64,000 nucleotides of DNA from Rhodococcus sp. HNM0569 (GCF_012726205.1 NZ_JAASAE010000002.1:372001-436000), one strand, 5' to 3'. Positions 9,045-18,647 are shown, numbered from the stretch's first letter. Notes: generated by a model not told the origin, from the sequence alone. Numbers and translations are program-made.

Positions 9045-12000
9045 ATGCCCCTCGTGTCCGTGTCATCCCGCTCCGCTGCTGCGCGCCGCGCTCCGCGTCC
9101 GCAGCTCGTGCGGCGCGACCCGGGTGTGCGCGGTCCGCGGCGCTGGGGCCCGGAGGTGGCGCCGGTGCTGCACGGCGCGCCCGCGCGGGACGTCCGGGCC
9201 GGCACCGAGGCACGGGGTGTGCGCACAGTCCCGTGGCAGGTACTCGGCGGCCCCGGCACAGGCAAGACGTCACTGCTGATCGACGCCGTCGTGGCGCGCA
9301 TCGAGGCGGGCGCCGCCCCGGAGTCGATCCTGCTGCTCACGCAGTCCCGCCATGCCGCGGCCGTGGCGCGCGAGCACGTCACCCGCGCGCTGCTGCCGTC
9401 CGGCCGCCTCGGCTCGCCCACACCCGAGGCGCCCGCGGTCGCACGCGAGCCGCTCGTCCGTACCGTGCACTCGTACGCGTTCTCGGTGCTACGGCTGTTC
9501 GCGGCGCGCCGTGGGGCGCCACCGCCGCGGCTGCTCACCGGCGCCGAACAGGACGCCGTCGTGCGCGAAATGCTGCGCGGCGAAGCCGAGGACGGCGCAC
9601 ACGCGTGGCCCGCGCGGCTGCGGCCCGCGCTCGCGCTCGGCGGGTTCGCCGCCGAGGTGCGCGACCTCATGTTGCGTGCGAGCGAGCGGGGCGTCGGCCC
9701 GGAGGGACTGGTCGATCTCGGCTACGAGCAGGAGCGGCCCGAGTGGGTCGCGGTGGGCGAGTTCGCCCTCCGCTACGAAGAGTCGATGTTGTTGCGTGCG
9801 GCGGTCGGTTCCGGATCGCCCGAAGCCACGGCGCCCGCACTCGACGCCGCCGAACTGGTCGGTGCGGCCGTCGACGCGTTCGCGCAGGACGCCGATTTCC
9901 TCGCGCGTGAGCGCGCCCGCATCCGCCACCTCCTCGTCGACGACGCACAGCATCTCGATCCCCAGGCCGCACTGCTGGTTTCGGTTCTCGCACACGGCAC
10001 CGACTCCGCGGTCCTCGCGGGCGACCCCGACCAGACCGTCTACGGTTTCCGCGGCGCCGATCCCGCGTTCCTGACCGAGGCGGGCGAGCGCGGCGACGAG
10101 CACCGCATCGTGCTGCGCGAGGGTATGCGCACCGGCCCCGCGATCGCGGGCGTGTGCAGGCAGATCGCTGCCCGACTGCCCGGCGCGGGCGCGCAACGCG
10201 AATGGGCACCCACCGAACACCGCGTCGGCGAGGACGACAGCGCGACCGTCCGGGTGCTGCCGAGCCGCGCCGAGGAGGCTGCGGTCGTCGCCGACGCGCT
10301 GCGCCGTGCACACGTGCTGGGCGGCGTGCCGTGGGGGGAGATGGCAGTGGTGGTGCGGTCCGTGCCCGCAGCGCTCGCGCCGCTGCGCCGCGGTCTCACC
10401 GCCGCGGGCGTGCCGGTCGTCGCCCCCACATCCGACATCCCGCTCGTGCGCAGGCACGGTGCGGCGGGCCTCGTCGGTGTGCTGCGTGCACTCGCCGACC
10501 GCACGTTCTCGGGTGACGACGCACTCGCGCTCCTCGCCGGACCGATCGGCGGCGCCGACCCGGTCGCGCTGCGCCGGCTGCGGCGCGGGCTGCGTCGAGG
10601 CGAACTCGCGACCGGCGGCGAACGCGACTCCGCGGAACTGCTCCGCGCCCTGCTCACCGGAACCGACGACCGCGTCGCCGGCCTGGTCACCGACGTCGAG
10701 CGTGCTCCGCTCGACCGGGCACGCAAGATCGTCGGCAAGGCCCGCATCGCGTGGGAGCAGGGCCGCGGCGTGGAGGAGACCGTCTGGGCGGCGTGGCAGT
10801 CGAGCGGCCTCGAACGCACGTGGGCTGCCGCGTCCGAACGGGGTGGTGCGGCGGGAGCGCAGGCGGATCGCGATCTCGACGCCGTCATCGCGCTCTTCGA
10901 CGCGGCGGCTGCATACGTCGACCGGATTCCTCGCGGCACGCTCTCCGGCTTCCTCGATTATCTGGCAGGCCAGGAGATCTCCGGTACGTCGCGCACCGCG
11001 CGGGCCGAGCAGGACGCCGTCACCATCCTGTCCGCGCACGCCGCCGCCGGGCGCGAGTGGGAGGTCGTCGCGGTCGCCGGGGTCCAGGAAGGGCTGTGGC
11101 CCACACTGCGCACGCGCGGCAGCCTCCTCGGTACCGACGTCCTCGTCGACCTGCTCGACGGCAACGGCGCGGCGGCGCCGGGGGCAGGTGCCGACGCGGT
11201 GGACGTCGTGTCGCGCACCGCGCCGCTCCTCGCGGACGAGCGGCGCCTGTTCCTCGTCGCGTGCAGCCGGGCGCGCAGCCGCCTGCTCGTCACCGCGGTC
11301 GACTCGACCGAGGGCGACGCCGAACTCGTGCGGTCGCGGTTCGTCGACGAACTGCTCGGCGACGAGGCATCCGACGACCACCCCGACGGAGTCCCTGCAC
11401 CACAGCCGACCCGCGTGCTCGCACTGCCTGCCCTCGTCGCCGAACTGCGCAGCGTCGTCTGCGATCCGGACGCCGACCCCGCGCGGCGCGGCCGGGCCGC
11501 CGAGCAACTCGCGCGGCTCGCCGATGCGGGCGTGCGCGGCGCGCACCCCGACGACTGGTACGGGCTGGCGGCGCCGTCCGACGACACACCCCTCTGGCGC
11601 CCGGACGACGGTCCTGTGCCGATGTCTCCGTCCACCGTCGAACTCATCAGTACGTGCCCGTTGCGGTGGATGCTCGAACGGCACGGTGGCACGGACGGCG
11701 ACACCGTCAGCGCCGTCGCCGGCACCCTCGTACACACCCTCGTGCAGGCTGTCGCCGGCCGGCTGCCCGTGGATCAGGTCGAGCGTGCACTCGAAGAGGC
11801 CTGGGATGCAGTCGATCTCGGTTCGCCATGGTTCTCGCGCCGCGAGCTCTCCCGCACGCGGGCGATGCTCGACACGTTCACCGAGTGGATGCGCGCCACA
11901 CGCTCCGAGCTCACCGAGATCGGTGTCGAGGTCGAGGTCGACGGCATACTCGAGGTCGAGGCCGAGGACGACGGCGATCCCGAAACGAGCGACGCCGATT

Positions 12001-12437
12001 CCGACGCACCGCCGCCCGTTCGACTGCGCGGCCGCATCGACCGGCTCGAACGGGACGCGGAGGGCCGCCCGGTGGTGGTCGACGTCAAGACCGCGAAGAA
12101 TCCGGTCAGCAAAGCCGATGCGGCGGCGCACGCGCAGCTCGCCGCCTACCAGGTCGCCGTGTCGGAGGGCGCCGTCGTCGGCGAACCCGCGTCCGAGCCG
12201 GGTGGCGCACGACTCGTGTTCGTCGCCAAGGCGAATCGCACCGACGGCGCGACGCAACGGCTGCAGCAGCCGCTCGACGCGGCCGAACTCGCGCAGTGGA
12301 AACAGCGCATCCATTCCGCGGCGGCGTCGACCCGTGGCCCCGAGTTCGAGGCGAGGGTGAACGACGGATGCCGGCACTGCCCCATCCGGTCGAGCTGCCC
12401 GGCGCAGGACGAGGGTCGGCAGGTGAGTAGCGAATGA
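9045..12437 (+). CDS. adnA: AdnA: helicase-nuclease subunit of the AdnAB end-resection complex
   Basis: 1130-aa UvrD-like motor plus C-terminal PD-(D/E)XK nuclease, one half of the AdnAB heterodimer that resects DNA double-strand ends in mycobacteria and relatives. Walker A GGPGTGKT is at residues 68-75. The Walker B site reads LLVDDAQHLDP, with Asp where most helicases have Glu. The nuclease has AGTLVHTL, LRGRIDRLE and VVVDVKTAK. One cysteine (STCPLRW) plus a terminal C-x2-C-x5-C (CRHCPIRSSC) fit the four-cysteine iron-sulfur staple of AddB-type nucleases. ATG 9045 was chosen as the start nearest the conserved domain that does not run into the divergent hydrolase. It overlaps adnB by ATGA. 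Confidence 0.88.
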   Translation: MPLVSVSSRSAAARRAPRPQLVRRDPGVRGPRRWGPEVAPVLHGAPARDVRAGTEARGVRTVPWQVLGGPGTGKTSLLIDAVVARIEAGAAPESILLLTQSRHAAAVAREHVTRALLPSGRLGSPTPEAPAVAREPLVRTVHSYAFSVLRLFAARRGAPPPRLLTGAEQDAVVREMLRGEAEDGAHAWPARLRPALALGGFAAEVRDLMLRASERGVGPEGLVDLGYEQERPEWVAVGEFALRYEESMLLRAAVGSGSPEATAPALDAAELVGAAVDAFAQDADFLARERARIRHLLVDDAQHLDPQAALLVSVLAHGTDSAVLAGDPDQTVYGFRGADPAFLTEAGERGDEHRIVLREGMRTGPAIAGVCRQIAARLPGAGAQREWAPTEHRVGEDDSATVRVLPSRAEEAAVVADALRRAHVLGGVPWGEMAVVVRSVPAALAPLRRGLTAAGVPVVAPTSDIPLVRRHGAAGLVGVLRALADRTFSGDDALALLAGPIGGADPVALRRLRRGLRRGELATGGERDSAELLRALLTGTDDRVAGLVTDVERAPLDRARKIVGKARIAWEQGRGVEETVWAAWQSSGLERTWAAASERGGAAGAQADRDLDAVIALFDAAAAYVDRIPRGTLSGFLDYLAGQEISGTSRTARAEQDAVTILSAHAAAGREWEVVAVAGVQEGLWPTLRTRGSLLGTDVLVDLLDGNGAAAPGAGADAVDVVSRTAPLLADERRLFLVACSRARSRLLVTAVDSTEGDAELVRSRFVDELLGDEASDDHPDGVPAPQPTRVLALPALVAELRSVVCDPDADPARRGRAAEQLARLADAGVRGAHPDDWYGLAAPSDDTPLWRPDDGPVPMSPSTVELISTCPLRWMLERHGGTDGDTVSAVAGTLVHTLVQAVAGRLPVDQVERALEEAWDAVDLGSPWFSRRELSRTRAMLDTFTEWMRATRSELTEIGVEVEVDGILEVEAEDDGDPETSDADSDAPPPVRLRGRIDRLERDAEGRPVVVDVKTAKNPVSKADAAAHAQLAAYQVAVSEGAVVGEPASEPGGARLVFVAKANRTDGATQRLQQPLDAAELAQWKQRIHSAAASTRGPEFEARVNDGCRHCPIRSSCPAQDEGRQVSSE

Positions 12438-15400
12438 CGCACGTGCAGAACGGCACCCGCACCCTCGTCACGCCTACCGAGCTCGCCACCGGTCTCGGGT
12501 GGCATCCGCCCACCAACGAGCAGGCCGCGGTCGTCTCGGCCCCTGCAGGGCCCACCCTCGTCGTCGCGGGAGCGGGTGCAGGCAAAACGGAGACCATGGC
12601 GGCGCGTGTCGTGTGGCTCGTCGCGAACGGGCTCGTACGGCCCGACGCGGTACTCGGACTGACCTTCACGCGTAAAGCCGCACAACAACTCACCTCCCGC
12701 ATCCGGCAGCGGCTCGCGCGGCTCGCGGGATCGGATCTACTGCGCTCGATCGACCCCGCGGGCGTCGTGCGCGCCCAGATCCTGTCGAGCGAACCCGAGA
12801 TCAGCACGTACCACGCGTATGCGGGCAGGTTGCTCGCCGAGCACGGACTGCTGCTGCCGGTCGAACCGTCGGCGCGGCTCCTGTCGGAAACCGAGTTGTG
12901 GCAGATCGCATATCGCGTCGTCAGCGGGTGGGACGAGGATCTCGACACCGACTCGGGCCCCGCGGCGGTCACCGAAGCGGTGCTCGCGTTGTCCGGCCAG
13001 CTCGCGGAACATCTCGCCGAGCCGGACGCCTTGCGCCACGCGCACGACGAGCTCGAATCGCTCGTGCACGCGCTGCCGCCCGGGCCGCGTCAGCGGGGCG
13101 GCCCGAGTCGTGAGCTGCTCGGGATACTCGAGGCACAGCACCGGCGGGTCGCCCTGCTTCCGCTCGTCGAGGCTCTCGCCGACACCCTCCGTCGTGAGGG
13201 CGTGCTCGACTTCGGCGCGCAGATGTCACTGTCGGCGCGGCTCGCCGCGACCCACCCCGAGGTCGGTCGGGCGGAGCGGTCGCGCTTCCGTGTCGTGTTG
13301 CTCGACGAGTACCAGGACACCGGGCACTCGCAGCGTGTGCTGCTGTCGTCGCTCTTCGGCGGTGGCGTCGACCCGGCGCTCGCGGTCACCGCGGTCGGCG
13401 ATCCGATGCAGTCGATCTACGGCTGGCGCGGCGCGTCGGCGGCCAATCTGCCGCGGTTCGCCACCGACTTCCCGTGCGGCACCGGGGCACCCGCACCGGT
13501 GCTCGAACTGCTCACCAGCTGGCGCAACCCGGCCGAGGCGCTTGCACTCGCCAACGTCGTGGCCGATCCGCTGCGTGCGGGCGGTGTGTCGGTCGCGACG
13601 CTCCGGCCGCGACCGGACGCGACCGACGGCGACATCCGGCTCGCCCTGCACGAGGACGTCGTCGCCGAGCGTGCGTGGGTCGCCGACGCGCTCGCCGACG
13701 AGTTCGCGGCCGCGCGCGAGGCGGGCAGGCCTACCCCCACCGCGGCGGTTCTCGTGCGGCGCAACGCCGATGCCGCGCCGATCGCCGAGGTGCTGCGCTC
13801 GCGCGGCCTGCCGGTCGAGGTCGTCGGTCTCGGCGGACTGCTGCACACACCCGAGGTGGCCGATCTCGTGGCGATGCTGCGTGTCGTCGCCGATCCGCTC
13901 GCAGGCAGCGCAGCCGTGCGTCTGCTCACCGGGGCCCGGTGGCAGCTGGGCGCGTCCGATCTCGCGGCGCTGTGGCGGCGCGCGGGCGAACTCGCGATCG
14001 GCCGGGACCGGTCGGCGTCGGGCGCGGTCACCGATTCGCGGGCGCTGGCCGACGCGCTCGACGCGGCGCTGCCCGGCGAGCAGGCGGACCGCGCCGGTCT
14101 GATCGACGCGCTGGCCGACCCCGGCCCGCCCGAACGGTATTCGGAGCGAGGGTTTTCGCGCATCCGGCGGTTCGCGAGCGAACTGGCTGCGCTGCGTCAG
14201 CGGCTGGGTCAGCCGCTCACCGACCTCGTCGCCGACGTCGAACGGGTGCTCGGCGTGGGTGTCGAAGCGCAATCGCGGGTACGTGCGGCGGGGGTGGCGG
14301 GCCGCGAACACCTCGACGCGTTCGCCGACGTCGTCGCCGGGTACGCGAACCGTTCGACCGCCACGCTGTCCGGGCTGCTCGCGTTCCTCGATGCCGCGGA
14401 GTCGGTCGAGAAGGGGCTCGCGCCGGGCGAGGTTCAGGTCGATCCTGATCGCGTGCAGGTGCTCACCGTGCACTCCGCGAAGGGGCTCGAGTGGGAGATC
14501 GTCGCCGTGCCGCACGTGTGCACCGGCGTCTTCCCGTCCCGCACCGCATCGGCGACGTGGCTGGGCGGGCTCGGCGAGCTGCCGCCGTCGCTGCGCGGCG
14601 ACCGCGCCGTCGGCGGCGAGCATCCCGAGGACGGCGTGCCGGTTCTCGAACTGGACGATCTGCACCACCGCAAGGATCTCGAGGACGCGCTCTCGTCGCA
14701 TCGGAAGGCGCTCGCGGCCAGGAAACTCGAAGAGGATCGGCGGCTGTTCTACGTCGCGCTCACTCGCACCGAACGAGTGCTCCTCGTCTCGGGCCATCAC
14801 TGGGGCGAGACGGGAACCGAGCCGCGAGGAGCGTCCCCCTTCCTCGTCGAGCTACGCGACACGGTCGCGCCACCCGATCCGGACGGCGACGGCACCGACA
14901 GCACTCCCGGCAGGTCGGCCCTCGACACCGCGATCGGGGCCGTCACGATCGACGTCTGGGCACCCGCCCCCGACGACGACGCCGACAATCCGCTGACGGC
15001 CGAAGCCGTCACTGCCGCATGGCCGTCCGATGCCCTCGGCCGTCGTCGCGATGCCGTCGAAGAAGGTGCCGCGATGGTGCGCGCCGCGCTCGCCGCCCAC
15101 GCCGCGGCGCGACACAGCGAAGACCACAGCGAAGGCCACAGCGAAGGCAGCAGCACGGACCGCGGCGACACCGACGGCAGCGACATCGAGCGCGACGATT
15201 CCGCCGACTCCGACAACTGGGCGGCCGACGTCGACGCGCTGCTCGCGGAGCGCGCCGCGCGGGCCGATCGCCGGGTCACGGTCGCCGTTCCCGGACAGCT
15301 GTCGGTCAGCCAGCTCGTCGAGCGCGGCGCCGATCCGGAAGGTCTCGCGGCGCGCCTGCGGCGGCCGCTGCCGTATCGGCCGAACCCGATGGCGCGGCGC

Positions 15401-15928
15401 GGCACCGCCTTCCACGCATGGGTCGAACGTCACTTCGATGCAGAACCGTTGCTCGACGTCGACGAACTGCCGGGCGCGGCCGACTCCGACGCAGCCCCGG
15501 ACGGCGACCTCGCCGCACTGCAGGAGGCATTCCTGCGCAGTCGGTGGGCACAGCGCAATCCGGTCGAGGTCGAGGTGCCGTTCGAGACGTCGGTCGCGGG
15601 CACGGTCGTCCGCGGCCGCATCGACGCGGTGTTCGCCGATCCCGACGGCGGCTGGACCGTCGTCGACTGGAAGACGGGTGCACCGCCGTCCGCGGCCGAC
15701 GAGCCCGCCGTCGCGCTGCAACTCGCGGCGTACCGGATCGCGTGGGCGGGCCTGGTGGGCGTCGACCCCGAGCGCGTGCGCGCGGCATTCCACTACGTCC
15801 GCACCGGCCACACCGTGTCACCCGAATCGTTGCCGGGCACCTCCGAACTGACGCGATTGCTCGCCGAGGTCGGCGCCTCCACGGACGGGCGCGTCGAGGT
15901 CAGCGACGAGCCCGCAGGGCCTCCGTGA
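12434..15928 (+). CDS. adnB: AdnB: lead motor and nuclease subunit of AdnAB
   Basis: 1164-aa partner of AdnA. It has an intact motor: AGAGAGKTETM (Walker A, about residues 48-58), LTFTRKAAQQL (motif Ia), VLLDEYQDT (Walker B), GDPMQSIYGWRGA (motif III), VLTVHSAKGLEWE (motif V) and YVALTRTE (motif VI). The C-terminal nuclease has RRGTAFHAWVERHF, VRGRIDAVF and VVDWKTG, and lacks the iron-sulfur cysteines seen in AdnA. Between motor and nuclease is a low-complexity acidic linker with repeated HSE(D/G) units (DNA 15112-15150). Its 3' end overlaps the convergent DoxX gene by 29 bases. Confidence 0.88.
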   Translation: MTHVQNGTRTLVTPTELATGLGWHPPTNEQAAVVSAPAGPTLVVAGAGAGKTETMAARVVWLVANGLVRPDAVLGLTFTRKAAQQLTSRIRQRLARLAGSDLLRSIDPAGVVRAQILSSEPEISTYHAYAGRLLAEHGLLLPVEPSARLLSETELWQIAYRVVSGWDEDLDTDSGPAAVTEAVLALSGQLAEHLAEPDALRHAHDELESLVHALPPGPRQRGGPSRELLGILEAQHRRVALLPLVEALADTLRREGVLDFGAQMSLSARLAATHPEVGRAERSRFRVVLLDEYQDTGHSQRVLLSSLFGGGVDPALAVTAVGDPMQSIYGWRGASAANLPRFATDFPCGTGAPAPVLELLTSWRNPAEALALANVVADPLRAGGVSVATLRPRPDATDGDIRLALHEDVVAERAWVADALADEFAAAREAGRPTPTAAVLVRRNADAAPIAEVLRSRGLPVEVVGLGGLLHTPEVADLVAMLRVVADPLAGSAAVRLLTGARWQLGASDLAALWRRAGELAIGRDRSASGAVTDSRALADALDAALPGEQADRAGLIDALADPGPPERYSERGFSRIRRFASELAALRQRLGQPLTDLVADVERVLGVGVEAQSRVRAAGVAGREHLDAFADVVAGYANRSTATLSGLLAFLDAAESVEKGLAPGEVQVDPDRVQVLTVHSAKGLEWEIVAVPHVCTGVFPSRTASATWLGGLGELPPSLRGDRAVGGEHPEDGVPVLELDDLHHRKDLEDALSSHRKALAARKLEEDRRLFYVALTRTERVLLVSGHHWGETGTEPRGASPFLVELRDTVAPPDPDGDGTDSTPGRSALDTAIGAVTIDVWAPAPDDDADNPLTAEAVTAAWPSDALGRRRDAVEEGAAMVRAALAAHAAARHSEDHSEGHSEGSSTDRGDTDGSDIERDDSADSDNWAADVDALLAERAARADRRVTVAVPGQLSVSQLVERGADPEGLAARLRRPLPYRPNPMARRGTAFHAWVERHFDAEPLLDVDELPGAADSDAAPDGDLAALQEAFLRSRWAQRNPVEVEVPFETSVAGTVVRGRIDAVFADPDGGWTVVDWKTGAPPSAADEPAVALQLAAYRIAWAGLVGVDPERVRAAFHYVRTGHTVSPESLPGTSELTRLLAEVGASTDGRVEVSDEPAGPP

Positions 15929-16301
15929 CGAGCGGGATCTGAATCGGCAGGCGGCCCAGGGCGATCGCCTTCTGCGCGGTTCCCAGCTTCGGGTTGCGTA
16001 CCCAGTCCACCGCCATCTGCACATTCGCCGGGAAGACGGCGACGAACAGGGCGGCGGCGAGAGTGCCACCGAGGCGTCGCGTGCGCGGCGCCAGGAGGCT
16101 CGCGCCCACCGCCAGCTCCGCGGCCCCCGACGCGTACGTGTAGGTGCGGGCGTCGCCGGGCAGCTGCCGCGGCACGATGGCGTCGAAGTACTTGGGAGCG
16201 GCGAAGTGCAGAGCGCCCGCGCCGAGCAGCAGCGCGGCGAGACGTAGGGCGGGCCTTCGTGAGGCGGAGGACTGTGGCGAAGGGGAAGCGTGTCGGGTCA
16301 C
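15900..16301 (-). CDS. DoxX family membrane protein
   Basis: About 133-aa integral membrane protein with four predicted helices, of the DoxX-like type: LRLAALLLGAGALHFAAPKYFDAIVP, an AELAVGASLL helix, and NVQMAVDWVRNPK. DoxX-type proteins are linked to redox or terminal-oxidase functions, but this one has no cysteines that would suggest a mechanism. I favour GTG 16301, preceded by AAGGTGG; ATG 16319 is an upstream alternative with no ribosome site. Convergent with adnB, the ends overlapping by 29 bases. Confidence 0.7.
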   Translation of the reverse strand: MTRHASPSPQSSASRRPALRLAALLLGAGALHFAAPKYFDAIVPRQLPGDARTYTYASGAAELAVGASLLAPRTRRLGGTLAAALFVAVFPANVQMAVDWVRNPKLGTAQKAIALGRLPIQIPLVTEALRARR

Positions 16302-16402
16302 GCGACCACCTTGCCGCATCGCGAGCCGGACGGTCCACTAGCGTGGCCGCCGCGGGCTACGCTCCGAGGACAGACCGCACGTAATGGCAGACAGGGCAGG
16401 CA

Positions 16403-17470
16403 ATGGCAGGCAAGCTTCGCGCGAGGCTCGATCGTTCGGACAGTCTGACGGACCGACCCGACTTCGATCTCGTCGGTGTCATCAGGATTCCGGAGGGGGC
16501 CACGAGTCCCGCGCGGGCGATCTGGAAGAGGGTGCTGATCGCGATCGGCGCGCTCGCCGCCGCGGTCGTCATCGTCTACATCGGACGATCCGGGTATCGC
16601 GATGCACAGGGCGGCGACCTGTCGCTGCTCGACTGCATCTATTACGCAACGGTGTCGTTGTCGACCACGGGCTACGGCGACATCACGCCGGTCACTCCGT
16701 GGGCGCGCTTCCTCAACATCGTCCTGATCACGCCGTTGCGCATCTTCTTCCTCATCGTGCTGGTCGGAACCACGCTCGCCGCACTCACCGAGAGTTCGCG
16801 GCAAACCTTCAAGATCCAACGCTGGAGGCGTCAGGTGCGTAATCACACGGTCGTGATCGGGTACGGCACGAAGGGCCGGACCGCGATCGACGCCCTCATC
16901 GGCGACGACATCCCGCCGTCGGAGATCGTCGTCGTCGACACCGATCAGTCGGTGCTCGACTCGGCGGCTGCGAAGGGTCTGGTCACCGTGACCGGTTCCG
17001 CGACGAAATCGGACGTGTTGCGGCTGGCGGGTGCGCAGCACGCAGCCGCGATCATCGTGGCCACCAACCGGGACGACACGTCGGTGCTCGTCACGCTCAC
17101 CGCGCGCGAGATCGCACCGGACGCCAAGATCGTGGCGGCGATCCGCGAGTCGGAGAACACGCATCTGCTGCGTCAGTCGGGCGCCGACTCGGTCGTGGTG
17201 TCGTCGGAGACCGCGGGCCGCCTCCTCGGCCTCGCGACCACCACACCCAGTGTCGTGGAGATGATGGAGGACCTGCTCACGCCCGAGGCGGGCTTCGCGG
17301 TCGCCGAGCGGCCGGTCGAGAAGGACGAGATCGGTGGTTCACCGCGGCATCTCGCGGACATCGTCCTCGGGGTCGTGCGTGACGGCAGGCTCATCCGGGT
17401 TGGCTCGTCCGAAGCCGATGCGATCGAGCCTGGCGACAAACTGCTCTACATCCGGCGGGTCACCAACTGA
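16403..17470 (+). CDS. Two-helix potassium channel with RCK (TrkA-N) domain
   Basis: 355-aa ligand-gated K+ channel subunit. Helix 1 is about residues 46-64, the pore loop carries the selectivity filter TTGYGD (about 92-97), and helix 2 is about 108-132. The cytoplasmic part begins with NHTVVIGYGTKGR, the RCK/TrkA-N nucleotide-binding fold, and ends with a TrkA-C-like segment. The arrangement is that of MthK-type channels, which assemble as tetramers gated by their RCK ring. A -10-like TACGCT at 16358-16363 precedes it. The same family of gene lies here in M. tuberculosis (Rv3200c). Confidence 0.88.
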   Translation: MAGKLRARLDRSDSLTDRPDFDLVGVIRIPEGATSPARAIWKRVLIAIGALAAAVVIVYIGRSGYRDAQGGDLSLLDCIYYATVSLSTTGYGDITPVTPWARFLNIVLITPLRIFFLIVLVGTTLAALTESSRQTFKIQRWRRQVRNHTVVIGYGTKGRTAIDALIGDDIPPSEIVVVDTDQSVLDSAAAKGLVTVTGSATKSDVLRLAGAQHAAAIIVATNRDDTSVLVTLTAREIAPDAKIVAAIRESENTHLLRQSGADSVVVSSETAGRLLGLATTTPSVVEMMEDLLTPEAGFAVAERPVEKDEIGGSPRHLADIVLGVVRDGRLIRVGSSEADAIEPGDKLLYIRRVTN

Positions 17471-17490
17471 CGTCCCGTACTGTCGTGCGC

Positions 17491-18423
17491 GTGGCACACG
17501 ACACACGGGGATTCCAGCTGAAAGAGCTTCCGCAACTGTCCCGGTCGGGTGTCGGCCGCGCCGAGGAGTTGCGTGCCGACGAGGATGCGCTGCGGTCGGG
17601 ATGGGCCGATGCTCTCCTGCTGTGGGTCGACCGGCGTGGTCAGGTCCGCCTGGACGGCGACGCGCTGGTGCTGGTGCCCGCCACCGAGGCTGCGGACGAA
17701 CCTCTCGCCGGCGCGGTGTTCATGGGCACCCGCGACGACCGGCACGTGTGGGCCGCGCGGACTCGCGTCCTCGCGGGCGAGGTCGCGGATCTGCGCGGGA
17801 TGGGGGCGCGACTGTCGGACGACGACGCGGGGCTGGCCACCGGCGCGGTCGCGGTGCTCAACTGGCACGACGCGGCGGGCTTCAGCGGTCTCGACGGCGC
17901 ACCCACCACACCCACCCTCGCGGGGTGGTCGCGCATCTCGTCGTCGACGGGACACGAGGACTTTCCGCGCACCGATCCCGCCGTCATCTGTCTCGTCCAC
18001 GACGGGGCCGATCGCGTACTGCTCGCACGGCAGCCGACATGGCCGGAACGCCGGTTCTCGGTCCTCGCCGGCTTCGTGGAGGCGGGGGAGTCGCTCGAAG
18101 CGTGCGTCGCACGGGAGATCCGCGAAGAGGTGGGGCTCACCGTGGCGGACATCCGCTATCTGGGCAGCCAGCCGTGGCCGTTCCCGCGGTCGGTCATGAT
18201 CGGGTTCGCGGCCACCGCCGATCCGGACGCGCCGCTCGTGTTCGCCGACGGCGAGATCGCGCAGGCACGCTGGTTCGATCGGGACGAAGTGCGCCGCGCC
18301 CTCGCGCTGGGGGACTGGGCGTCGGACGCGGACGCACCTCTACTGCTGCCGGGATCGGTGTCGATCGCGCGGGGAATGCTCGAATCGTGGGCCGATCAGA
18401 CGCCGAGCGCCTGCTTGACCTGA
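17491..18423 (+). CDS. nudC: NAD(H) diphosphatase NudC
   Basis: 310-aa Nudix hydrolase that cleaves NADH/NAD+ to NMN(H) and AMP. The Nudix box is intact (GFVEAGESLE...REIREEVGL) and is followed by SQPWPFPRS, the NADH-diphosphatase signature. The four zinc-ribbon cysteines of E. coli NudC are absent; the equivalent stretch (LNWHDAAGFSGLDGAPT...GWSRI) is the form I recall from mycobacterial NudC. GTG 17491 is preferred because TACTGT (17478-17483) sits exactly seven bases upstream, giving a leaderless mRNA; GTG 17485 is the alternative. Its end overlaps the convergent mycoredoxin gene by 28 bases. Confidence 0.9.
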   Translation: MAHDTRGFQLKELPQLSRSGVGRAEELRADEDALRSGWADALLLWVDRRGQVRLDGDALVLVPATEAADEPLAGAVFMGTRDDRHVWAARTRVLAGEVADLRGMGARLSDDDAGLATGAVAVLNWHDAAGFSGLDGAPTTPTLAGWSRISSSTGHEDFPRTDPAVICLVHDGADRVLLARQPTWPERRFSVLAGFVEAGESLEACVAREIREEVGLTVADIRYLGSQPWPFPRSVMIGFAATADPDAPLVFADGEIAQARWFDRDEVRRALALGDWASDADAPLLLPGSVSIARGMLESWADQTPSACLT

Positions 18424-18647
18424 GCGAGCGTGGGGTTGGTCGCGGTGCTCCCGTCGGGGTACTTCACCGTCGGCACGACGTGATTGCCGCCGTTGACCTC
18501 GCCCACGAAGTCGGCCGACGCGGGGTCCTGCTCGATGTCGATCTCGACGTAGCCGATGCCGTTCTCGTCGAGCTGCTTCTTCAGGCGTCGGCAGTAGCCG
18601 CACCACGTGGTCGAGTACATGATCATCGTGTTGTCCGTTGCAGTCAC
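18396..18647 (-). CDS. mrx1: Mycoredoxin (glutaredoxin-like)
   Basis: 83-aa glutaredoxin-fold protein with the active site TTWCGYCRRLKK (CGYC about residues 16-19) and a cis-proline region HVVPTVKYPDG. Mycoredoxins reduce mixed disulfides with mycothiol, the low-molecular-weight thiol of Actinobacteria. Length and position between nudC and uvrD2 agree with M. tuberculosis Rv3198A. Start is GTG 18647. It is divergent from uvrD2 and convergent with nudC. Confidence 0.9.
   Translation of the reverse strand: MTATDNTMIMYSTTWCGYCRRLKKQLDENGIGYVEIDIEQDPASADFVGEVNGGNHVVPTVKYPDGSTATNPTLAQVKQALGV

Noticed and set aside
9489-12377. A 960-codon open frame antisense to adnA, and similar long antisense frames (for example 6533-7999, 13226-14800, 18644-20485, 41986-43794)
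   Set aside because: These are by-products of high GC at third codon positions. They lack any protein-family motifs and lie over well-conserved genes on the other strand.
15112-15150. Short tandem repeat as CRISPR or VNTR
   Set aside because: The repeats are in-frame codons for His-Ser-Glu units inside the adnB linker; there are no spacers and too few copies for an array.
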